Assembly: GCA_903892365.1 (NCBI GenBank)
Contig: CAITIF010000018.1
Location: 1-5,036 of the forward strand
Origin: an uncultured Pirellula sp.
GTDB taxonomy: Bacteria; Planctomycetota; Planctomycetia; Pirellulales; Pirellulaceae
DNA length: 5,036 bases
Direction: 5' to 3'
The notes under the pieces are model-generated. The model searched no databases. It was not told where the DNA came from and saw only the letters and a program-made list of their open reading frames with translations. Of the stretch, positions 1 to 5,036 are shown piece after piece (positions within the stretch are counted from its first letter, which is position 1; each line of letters begins with the position of its first letter). Both the position numbers and the translations under genes were made by a program.

Positions 1-247
1 CGCGACATTTTTGGGACATTTTTCTCCCGTCGCATTGGGGGATTATGCCGCGGGGCCTTCGCACGTGCTGCCAACGGGTGGGACTGCGCGTTGGGCTTCT
101 GGTTTATCCTCCAATCACTTCATTCGTTCCAGCAGCATCATTGAATTTGATCAGTCCGCCCTCGCTGCGATTGCTCCTCATGTGGCCAGACTAGCGGACA
201 AAGAAGGACTAACCGCACATAAGCAAAGCGTTCTGTTGCGAACCTAA
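1..247 (+). CDS. hisD: Histidinol dehydrogenase, C-terminal end (5' truncated by window)
   Basis: This is the last 81 codons of histidinol dehydrogenase, the zinc enzyme that oxidises L-histidinol to L-histidine with two NAD+ in the last two steps of histidine synthesis in the cytoplasm. The reading frame enters at base 2 and stops at TAA 245-247. The visible peptide carries the family signature GDYAAGPSHVLPT (compare GDYASGTNHVLPT in E. coli), a following G-rich turn and SGLS, and near the end LTAHKQSVLLR. From knowledge of the E. coli enzyme, the Asp of GDY and the His of LTAHK are zinc ligands, and the His of the SHVLPT segment contacts substrate; all three are present. About 350 N-terminal residues lie outside the window, so the other ligands and the catalytic Glu-His pair cannot be checked. 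The pseudouridine synthase gene starts 12 bases after the stop, so co-transcription is likely. No other his gene is visible. Confidence 0.95.
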   Translation, partial: ATFLGHFSPVALGDYAAGPSHVLPTGGTARWASGLSSNHFIRSSSIIEFDQSALAAIAPHVARLADKEGLTAHKQSVLLRT

Positions 248-259
248 AGTTGCTTCCCG

Positions 260-1159
260 ATGACCATCAATCAAGGCTACTGTTACCACCATGTTATCCA
301 GTCTGATGCAACGCGGCACTCGTTAGCTTCCTATCTGGCAACTCATTTTTCCCATTCGTCTCAATTGCAATGGGAAGAAAGGTTGCGCAGCGGTGAGATT
401 GTGCTGGGCGACGAAGTAGCAAGTGGTTCGGAGGAATTGCGAGCAGGCCAGGTTTTGCTTTGGAATCGGCCGGGCTGGCTCGAGCAAGATGTGCCGCAAT
501 CGTATTCCGTTATCTACTGCGATGAGCATCTGTTAGCCGTGAGTAAGCCGAGCGGCCTGCCGACGATTCCAGGTGGCGGATATTTCGAGAATACGCTTTT
601 GAACAAGGTTCGAAGGGATTTTCCTGAAGCTCGCCCCGTGCATCGGTTGGGACGTGCGACATCGGGCATTGTGCTATTTGCTTTGAGTCCTGTGGCAGCC
701 TCTTACTTAGCGAAAAATTGGCATCAGCTTCAAAAGCAATATCAAGCGTTGGCGTTGGGCCGGGCTCTGCAAGATGCATATGACATTGTTTCGCCGATTG
801 GTAAGTGCAATCATCCGCGATTGGGACAGGTATTCGCTGCGAATCCAGAGGGCAAGCCATCGCGAAGCATGGCTCGAGTGGTTGAACGTCGCGAAAGCAC
901 GACGTTGTTCGAAGTCGATTTGCTAACAGGTCGTCCCCATCAAATTCGCATCCATTTGGCATACATTGGATATCCGCTTTTAGGAGATCCGCTCTATACG
1001 TTCGGAGGTGTGCCCAAGGGCGACGTCCCGGGGTTGCCCGGTGACTTGGGATACCATCTTCATGCCAAACGACTTGTGCTTGAACATCCTGTGAATCAAT
1101 TGATTTTAACGCTCGAATCCCCAATTCCCGCATTGCTTCAAAGTGAAATTGTTAGTTGA
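260..1159 (+). CDS. RluA-family RNA pseudouridine synthase with HRLG in place of HRLD
   Basis: A 299-residue protein of the RluA family, whose members isomerise uridine to pseudouridine in rRNA or tRNA. Residues about 20-75 resemble an S4-type RNA-binding domain (a WEERLRSGEIVLGDE segment, then RAGQVLLWNRPGW). The catalytic domain follows: VSKPSGLPTIPGG at about 94-106, HRLGRATSGIVLF at 129-140, KQYQALALGRA at 159-169, and RPHQIRIHLAYIGYPLLGDP at 225-244. The length and motif order are normal for the family. The striking change is Gly131 (codon GGA, 650-652), where the family has its catalytic Asp in HRLD. The frame is intact around it, so it is not a frameshift effect. I recall that some plant and cyanobacterial RluA-like proteins also carry HRLGRGTSG, so this may be a natural subfamily rather than a dead enzyme; that is from memory. 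ATG 260 is chosen because it gives a complete S4-like region. No clear Shine-Dalgarno sequence precedes it, and translation may be coupled to hisD. The RNA target cannot be read from the sequence. Confidence 0.93.
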   Translation: MTINQGYCYHHVIQSDATRHSLASYLATHFSHSSQLQWEERLRSGEIVLGDEVASGSEELRAGQVLLWNRPGWLEQDVPQSYSVIYCDEHLLAVSKPSGLPTIPGGGYFENTLLNKVRRDFPEARPVHRLGRATSGIVLFALSPVAASYLAKNWHQLQKQYQALALGRALQDAYDIVSPIGKCNHPRLGQVFAANPEGKPSRSMARVVERRESTTLFEVDLLTGRPHQIRIHLAYIGYPLLGDPLYTFGGVPKGDVPGLPGDLGYHLHAKRLVLEHPVNQLILTLESPIPALLQSEIVS

Positions 1160-1292
1160 AGGAAGTTGCAAGCATGAGTCGATTTTCTTGATGAATGCAT
1201 CCCCCCATTTCTGGTAGCATGAGACAACGGAGTGCTTGGTGAATCGACAAAGAAAAACAATTCTAGGGCTAGCCCGATTGACAGGGCAGCGA

Positions 1293-1298
1293 AAGGGG
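1293..1298 (+). promoter_or_regulatory. Shine-Dalgarno sequence supporting start at 1305
   Basis: AAGGGG lies six bases before ATG 1305-1307. This is the best ribosome binding site in the window and is the reason for choosing this start over the in-frame TTG at 1236, which has no comparable site. Other in-frame candidates are GTG 1377 and ATG 1437. They would give a shorter, more typical signal-peptide n-region, but I see no ribosome binding site before them. Confidence 0.5.
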
Positions 1299-1304
1299 CA
1301 AACA

Positions 1305-2483
1305 ATGCCGAGACTGAAGGACCAGACGCAGCGGCAGGATGCCGCGTTTTTCTTGAACGCTGCTTACCTCCATCTTGTGAGCGAATCTTTGGTCCATCAA
1401 CGTTCCACCGAAAGAGCAGTGCTTCCATTCGCGTGGATGTTAGCTTGCAGCTGGATTGCAATGGCCATGCTTGGTTGCAGCAATCATTCCTCCGAATCAC
1501 CAAATGCTTCGGACTCCGTCGCTGTCGCTGTCTCCGACCAAGAGACCTCGCAAGATCCCCAGACTGTTGCTTTGGTAGCAATGAATACAACATCGTCGGT
1601 TGCCAGCAATGCCAATGCTGGTGACATCAATCCCAAGCGAGCTTTTTCGTACCTTGAAAAGATTTGCAAGATAGGCTCCAGGACGACCGGAACGTCGGGG
1701 ATGCAAAAACAGCAGCAAATGCTGGAAGAGCATTTTACTGCCTTGGGAGGGGTTGTCTTGTGGCAACCTTTCGAAAGTCGGCATCCAGTAACGGGAGCCA
1801 AGGTCGAAATCAAGAACTTAGTGGTTCGTTGGCGGCCCGAGTTGACCGAGCGGGTTTTATTGTGCACTCATTACGACACCAAGCCTTTCCCAGCGATGGA
1901 TTCAAAAAATCCAAAAGGTTTGTTCGTTGGTGCTAACGATGGTGGAAGTGGTACGGCTTTGTTTATGGAATTGGGGCATACGATGCCTAACCTATCGCTG
2001 CAAGTTGGGGTCGATTTCGTTTTCTTTGATGCGGAAGAGTTGGTCTATGAAGAGAATCGAGATCCCTATTTTTTAGGCTCGAAATACTTCGCGGAGGCGT
2101 ACGTCAATGACCCGAGCAGTGCTCGCTATCGATGCGGGATTTTGTTGGACATGGTGGGTGATGCGGATTTGCAGCTTTATTACGAAGAGAATTCATTTAA
2201 GTTTGCGAGGCCTTTGGTGGAAGAAGTCTGGGGCATTGCAAAACAGCTGGGGGTGAAAGAGTTCGAGCCCAAGCTTCGGCACTACATACGAGATGATCAC
2301 TTGCCGCTAAACGAAATTGCGAAGATTCCGGTTATCGACATTATTGACTTCGATTACCCTCGTGGTGCACCCAAAAATAGGTCTTACTGGCACACGATGG
2401 CAGACACGCCCGACAAATGTTCCGGCGCATCGATCGCGAAAGTTGGGCGAGTGCTTGTGGAGTGGATGAAACGTCAGAAATAG
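1305..2483 (+). CDS. M28-family zinc enzyme, glutaminyl-peptide cyclotransferase-like, predicted lipoprotein
   Basis: A 392-residue exported protein (numbered from ATG 1305). A basic, polar N-terminal stretch is followed by a hydrophobic segment at about 38-56 ending in MLGC, a slightly atypical lipobox with Cys58. A Ser/Asn/Ala/Val-rich linker runs to about residue 108. The M28 domain follows: THYDTKP with His189 and Asp191, GANDGGSG with Asp212, FFDAEE with Glu244-Glu245, LLDMVG with Asp282, RDDHLPL near 329-335, and YWHTMAD with His363. By comparison with human glutaminyl cyclase, Asp212, Glu245 and His363 should bind zinc, Glu244 is the general acid/base, and Trp362 matches the Trp just before the zinc His. 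The FFDAEE and WHTM(A/D)D pattern favours a glutaminyl cyclase, which turns N-terminal Gln into pyroglutamate. A two-zinc aminopeptidase of the same fold is not excluded. It probably acts outside the cytoplasmic membrane. The in-frame TTG at 1236 would add 23 residues. The ABC ATPase gene follows after 66 bases. Confidence 0.88.
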   Translation: MPRLKDQTQRQDAAFFLNAAYLHLVSESLVHQRSTERAVLPFAWMLACSWIAMAMLGCSNHSSESPNASDSVAVAVSDQETSQDPQTVALVAMNTTSSVASNANAGDINPKRAFSYLEKICKIGSRTTGTSGMQKQQQMLEEHFTALGGVVLWQPFESRHPVTGAKVEIKNLVVRWRPELTERVLLCTHYDTKPFPAMDSKNPKGLFVGANDGGSGTALFMELGHTMPNLSLQVGVDFVFFDAEELVYEENRDPYFLGSKYFAEAYVNDPSSARYRCGILLDMVGDADLQLYYEENSFKFARPLVEEVWGIAKQLGVKEFEPKLRHYIRDDHLPLNEIAKIPVIDIIDFDYPRGAPKNRSYWHTMADTPDKCSGASIAKVGRVLVEWMKRQK

Positions 2484-2503
2484 TGACCCAAGAAAGGTAG
2501 TAA

Positions 2504-2534
2504 GGACGAAGTGGTTCTCGGGAAGGCTTCGTTC
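2504..2534 (+). other. Hairpin between the M28 gene and the ABC ATPase gene
   Basis: GGACGAAG (2504-2511) pairs with CTTCGTTC (2527-2534) over eight positions with one G-U pair. The loop contains a further TTC/GAA match around TCGG. The structure ends 15 bases before ATG 2550. No T-run follows, so it is not a standard intrinsic terminator. It could affect mRNA stability or access to the start of the ABC gene, or be chance. Confidence 0.3.
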
Positions 2535-2549
2535 TGTGTCTAGAAGATC

Positions 2550-3728
2550 ATGCCACCACAGCTTGAGCTCGATTGCGTCTCCAAGAGCTATGCAAAGCAA
2601 GTAGTTCTTCACGGTGTTTCGATTCGTATCGAACCAGGTGAATTGGTTGTGGTGCTTGGCGAAAGCGGAAGCGGAAAATCAACTCTGCTTCGGTTGATTG
2701 CTGGGCTCGAGGCCTGCAATTCCGGGGCCGTTCTTTTGCAAGGAGTCGATCAAAAAAACGTACCTCCCCATCAACGCTCGATCGGGATCGTTTTTCAAAA
2801 CGGAAATGGCTACGAGCATCTCAGTGTTCGCGAGAACCTGGAGCTTGCGTTCATGGCAAGCAAAAATCCATCAGGAGGCAAGCGTTCTGAGGTCAATCGC
2901 TGGATCGAGTTGGTGCAGATTGGCTCGTTGGTTGCTCAAAAGCTGTGTTTGCTTTCTGTGGGGCAGCAACAGAGGGTGGCTTTGGCTCGGGCGTACCTTT
3001 CGGGCAAGAGTCTGTTGTTGATGGATGAACCGCTGGCTAGCTTGGACTATATCCATAGGAGCGAATTGCGTGAACTGATTCGAAACGAGCATCGGGGCCG
3101 AGGTCAAACTTTGGTTTATGTGACGCACGACTCGGATGAAGCGATGCTGTTGGCTGACCGGATTGTTCTGCTGTCGCAAGGCCAGGTTATCCAAGCGGGG
3201 GTGCCGCGAGATATTTACTTGAGACCAGTTTCCTTGTTGGCAGGGAAGCGTCTGGGGCGGCATCTCATGAACGAAATAGAGTTGCCGATCGCTTGGTTCG
3301 AAAATTCTGGTCGTCAAGGGTTGGAGGAGGGGACGGTTCGGTGCGGTGTTCGGCCTCACGACTGGACGCTTGTTTCAATCGCTTTCGGGAGGGAGACGGA
3401 TTTGTTACCTCGCGCTCCGGCTGATTTTGTCGCTGGTCCCAATGGCAACTTTGTGGTTTTGCAGCAACCCGACGGCGGCAGGTTAGTGAAGGCCTGTGGG
3501 AGAATTTCAAAAGCGAGCTGGCTTGGTGATTCGTGGCTTGTTCGAATGGAAAGCAATCGGGGGGGAATAGAATTGTCCGTTTCGGCCGGGGCGTTAAGCG
3601 TTGATTTAAGCAACAAGCTCGACAGTATCGGATCGAAGGATTCGTCGAGCTCGGTTGGAGACGCGTTTGCTGTGGCTACGATCCCGATTGCGAGGCTGGC
3701 GATTTTTCCTCCAAATGGGGGGTGTTGA
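2550..3728 (+). CDS. ABC transporter ATP-binding protein, MalK/PotA/FbpC type
   Basis: A 392-residue cytoplasmic ATPase that would drive an ABC importer. Visible elements in order are Walker A GESGSGKST (37-45, Lys43), Q-loop VFQ (81-83), signature LSVGQQQR (135-142), Walker B LLLMDEP (155-161) with catalytic Glu160, D-loop ASLD (163-166), and H-loop VTHD with His193. Then comes LADRIVLLSQGQ and a GVPRDIYLRP segment (217-226), typical of the MalK/PotA/FbpC group. The remainder to 392 holds CGVRPHDW (265-272), which matches the start of a TOBE-like regulatory region, and a Ser-rich loop near 360-369. The signature has Val where the first Gly of LSGGQ usually stands; the Ser and second Gly that contact ATP are kept, so activity is expected. 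ATG 2550 sits just before the first conserved strand, with only a weak AGAAG upstream. No permease or substrate-binding gene is next to it in the window, so the substrate is unknown; sugar, polyamine and iron are all possible. Confidence 0.92.
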   Translation: MPPQLELDCVSKSYAKQVVLHGVSIRIEPGELVVVLGESGSGKSTLLRLIAGLEACNSGAVLLQGVDQKNVPPHQRSIGIVFQNGNGYEHLSVRENLELAFMASKNPSGGKRSEVNRWIELVQIGSLVAQKLCLLSVGQQQRVALARAYLSGKSLLLMDEPLASLDYIHRSELRELIRNEHRGRGQTLVYVTHDSDEAMLLADRIVLLSQGQVIQAGVPRDIYLRPVSLLAGKRLGRHLMNEIELPIAWFENSGRQGLEEGTVRCGVRPHDWTLVSIAFGRETDLLPRAPADFVAGPNGNFVVLQQPDGGRLVKACGRISKASWLGDSWLVRMESNRGGIELSVSAGALSVDLSNKLDSIGSKDSSSSVGDAFAVATIPIARLAIFPPNGGC

Positions 3729-3735
3729 AGTTCTG

Positions 3736-3782
3736 TCTGGGCGAGTCCCAGAGCTAGTTCAGTGCCAGTGAACACTTTTTTT
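3736..3782 (+). terminator. Candidate intrinsic terminator after the ABC ATPase gene
   Basis: Two hairpins stand in tandem: TCTGGG/CCCAGA (3736-3741 with 3747-3752, five-base loop) and GTTCA/TGAAC (3757-3761 with 3769-3773, seven-base loop). Two bases after the second stem a run of seven T spans 3776-3782. The start is eight bases after the ABC stop codon. The second stem is short and AT-rich, so termination may be only partial. Confidence 0.45.
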
Positions 3783-3806
3783 GCAAAATTCTTCAAAAAG
3801 ATGCTA

Positions 3807-3833
3807 GTTCCTCTATCAAGAGAAGGGAGGAAC
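3807..3833. repeat. Perfect 7-base inverted repeat
   Basis: GTTCCTC (3807-3813) is the exact reverse complement of GAGGAAC (3827-3833), with 13 bases between. An alternative inner pairing, TCT/AGA around ATCA, is also possible. It could be an RNA hairpin or a protein-binding site. The left arm overlaps an eight-base direct repeat, GCTAGTTC, found at 3753-3760 and 3803-3810. I cannot assign a role. Confidence 0.3.
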
Positions 3834-4150
3834 GCTACACTGTTCGCGTGGATACCGGAACTGTTGGCAAGGCTGCAATACCAACCTGCGGTTTTTTGCA
3901 TTTTCAGGCATCGTGGCGCATTTGGGGGGAGAGCATTGGACGGATACTTCGTTGTTCAGATTCAATCTCCTTCTCGTGTTGTTTTTTCGCGTATTGGGTG
4001 TGGACGCACAAAAGTGCGGTCTGGCATTCCCTATTATTCATGCGCGAGCAGATGGGGAGTATCCCCTTCTCTCTTTCCGGTTTCAATCCTTCTTTCGGCA
4101 AGTGCATTCTGGCCAGGCAAAGCAAGTTGAGACTACATTCTCTGTCTTTT

Positions 4151-4179
4151 TTGCCCGGCTTTTTGAATCTTCTTACAAT
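4151..4179 (+). promoter_or_regulatory. Sigma-70-type promoter for rpoB
   Basis: TTGCCC (4151-4156, four of six consensus bases) and TACAAT (4174-4179, five of six) are separated by exactly 17 bases. Transcription would begin around 4186-4188, leaving an untranslated leader of about 27 bases before ATG 4214. Its position right before a gene that needs high expression supports it. The match is by eye, and sigma factors of this lineage may prefer somewhat different boxes. Confidence 0.5.
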
Positions 4180-4213
4180 CCCTTCAGACCACTTTGAGAA
4201 TTAGCTAGTCTCC

Positions 4214-5036
4214 ATGGCAACATCCTCCAAGCGACGACTACAGACCTCCACAACTCGTGTTTTCGGGTCAGGCCGTAGCCAATTTCCGATTCCTAATTTG
4301 ACGACGTTGCAAACTGCTTCGTACGAAGCGTTTTTGCAAGAAGATATTCCGTCGGACAAGCGAAAGAATCAGGGGCTTGAGTCCGTATTTCGCGAAATTT
4401 TTCCGATTGAAAGCTACGACAAGACGGTTGCGCTGGAATACCTGCGTTACGAATTGGGGAAGCCAAGATATACCCCTGAAGAATGTCGTCAGTTGCGGCT
4501 TACTTACGGCAAGCCGTTGAAGGTATGGTTTCGTTTGAAGCGAGATCAGCCGCTCGAAGAAGAAGTGTATTTGGGTGATATTCCAATCATGTTGGGTGGT
4601 GGCGAGTTCATCATCAACGGTGCGGAGCGAGTGGTGGTTAGTCAGTTGCACCGTTCGCCTGGCGTGGACTTTGTGGAAGAAACAGAAGGTACGTCTGAGC
4701 GGAAGATGCCTTCCTGCCGAGTGATTCCAGAGCGTGGTAGCTGGATCGAGGTGAATGTCACCAAGAAGGACTCGTTGTCGGTTCGAATCGACCAGAGCGG
4801 TAAGTTCTCGGTGATGACTTTGCTTCGTGCGATGTCGCCTAAGTTGAGCACCGATCAAGATTTGCTGAAGGTCTTTTACGAAATCGTTTCGGAAAAGATT
4901 ACTGATGGTCGCAGCGTTGCCAAAATCGAAAATAAGATCGCGGGTGATGATGTTGTGTATCCATCGGATCACGAGCGTGCAGGCGAGATCATCATCGAAG
5001 GTGGTCAGAAGATCTCGAAGGCCATTGCAGAGACAA
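4214..5036 (+). CDS. rpoB: RNA polymerase beta subunit, N-terminal part (3' truncated by window)
   Basis: The first 274 codons of RpoB, the beta subunit of DNA-directed RNA polymerase, continuing past the window end. The peptide aligns by eye with E. coli RpoB: GLESVFREIFPIESYD (55-69), LEYLRYELGKP (74-84), VYLGDIPIM (118-126), INGAERVVVSQLHRSPGV (134-151) and IPERGSW (171-177). These belong to the protrusion and start of lobe regions; the INGAERV...RSPGV block is among the most conserved in the family and lies near the rifamycin pocket. The visible part is about one fifth of a full subunit. The segment between FRLKRDQPLEEE and VYLG is shorter than in E. coli. Start ATG 4214 fits the usual N-terminus; only a weak GAGA about 15 bases upstream could serve as a ribosome site. 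The promoter at 4151-4179 suggests independent transcription. rplL is not directly upstream, where many bacteria have it. rpoC is expected downstream but not visible. Confidence 0.98.
   Translation, partial: MATSSKRRLQTSTTRVFGSGRSQFPIPNLTTLQTASYEAFLQEDIPSDKRKNQGLESVFREIFPIESYDKTVALEYLRYELGKPRYTPEECRQLRLTYGKPLKVWFRLKRDQPLEEEVYLGDIPIMLGGGEFIINGAERVVVSQLHRSPGVDFVEETEGTSERKMPSCRVIPERGSWIEVNVTKKDSLSVRIDQSGKFSVMTLLRAMSPKLSTDQDLLKVFYEIVSEKITDGRSVAKIENKIAGDDVVYPSDHERAGEIIIEGGQKISKAIAET

Larger units (their letters stand above)
3729..4213. other. 485-base intergenic region upstream of rpoB
   Basis: I find no convincing gene here. It starts with a candidate terminator for the ABC gene, then holds an inverted repeat at 3807-3833, a small hairpin at 4003-4021 (CGCAC, AAAA, GTGCG, plus GA/TC across a bulged G) and a T-rich stretch from about 3890 to 4180. 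It ends with a good promoter just before rpoB. Open frames of roughly 90-120 codons exist in all three forward frames, but their peptides match no family I know, their starts are mostly non-ATG, and they overlap each other. No tRNA or ribosomal protein gene is visible. Confidence 0.7.

Noticed and set aside
650..652. Frameshift or sequence error as cause of the missing Asp in the pseudouridine synthase
   Set aside because: The frame is unbroken with conserved residues directly on both sides (HRL and TSG), so an insertion or deletion is excluded; a simple base error cannot be excluded, but GGA differs from both Asp codons at two positions.
510..1133. A long open frame on the - strand (207 codons) opposite the pseudouridine synthase gene
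   Set aside because: The + strand protein has clear family motifs across the whole stretch; the antisense peptide is Cys/His/Arg/Pro-rich and resembles no family, as expected of a shadow frame.
1160..1304. Direct repeat AGCATGAG in the gap between the pseudouridine synthase and M28 genes
   Set aside because: Two eight-base copies about 45 bases apart with no further structure are within what chance gives.
1232..1624. Open frame of 130 codons on the + strand overlapping the start of the M28 gene
   Set aside because: The peptide is rich in Cys and Arg with no domain, while the overlapping frame encodes a signal-peptide-like segment that continues into the M28 domain.
3356..3901. Open frame of 181 codons on the - strand opposite the end of the ABC gene
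   Set aside because: It overlaps the ABC coding frame and the candidate terminator, and its peptide shows no known motif.
3762..4204. Overlapping open frames in all three forward frames (3762-4130, 3848-4204, 3913-4197) in the gap before rpoB
   Set aside because: They have no recognisable family or convincing ribosome site, are Phe/Ser/Arg-rich in the way T-rich noncoding DNA gives, and the last two would run through the likely rpoB promoter.

Overview
The window looks like chromosomal housekeeping DNA from a bacterium, most likely a planctomycete of the Pirellula/Rhodopirellula type. That guess rests on the style of the proteins (an M28/glutaminyl-cyclase-like lipoprotein, a stand-alone ABC ATPase, a RpoB with a compact N-terminal half), on the mostly weak Shine-Dalgarno sequences, and on the loose mixing of unrelated housekeeping genes. 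It is inference, not proof. All genes I can support lie on the + strand.

Layout. Positions 1-247 hold the C-terminal end of histidinol dehydrogenase (hisD). Twelve bases later comes an RluA-family RNA pseudouridine synthase (260-1159). Its active-site motif reads HRLG instead of HRLD, so the usual catalytic aspartate is absent. After a 145-base gap there is a secreted, probably lipid-anchored, zinc enzyme of the M28 family that most resembles glutaminyl-peptide cyclotransferase (best start 1305, end 2483). A 66-base gap with a hairpin leads to an ABC transporter ATPase of the MalK/PotA/FbpC type with a C-terminal TOBE-like region (2550-3728); no permease or binding protein lies beside it within the window.

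Positions 3729-4213 are a 485-base stretch without a convincing gene. It begins with a candidate terminator (two short hairpins and a run of seven T) and ends with a good sigma-70-type promoter (TTGCCC, 17 bases, TACAAT). Then rpoB, the RNA polymerase beta subunit, begins at 4214 and runs off the end of the window.

The genes do not form one pathway. hisD and the pseudouridine synthase are close enough to be co-transcribed. The M28 enzyme and the ABC ATPase may share a transcript. rpoB appears to be transcribed separately from its own promoter, without the ribosomal protein gene rplL directly upstream as in many bacteria. I see no mobile element, CRISPR array, tRNA, rRNA or defence system. The most interesting points are the missing catalytic Asp in the pseudouridine synthase and the uncoupled rpoB with its long upstream region.
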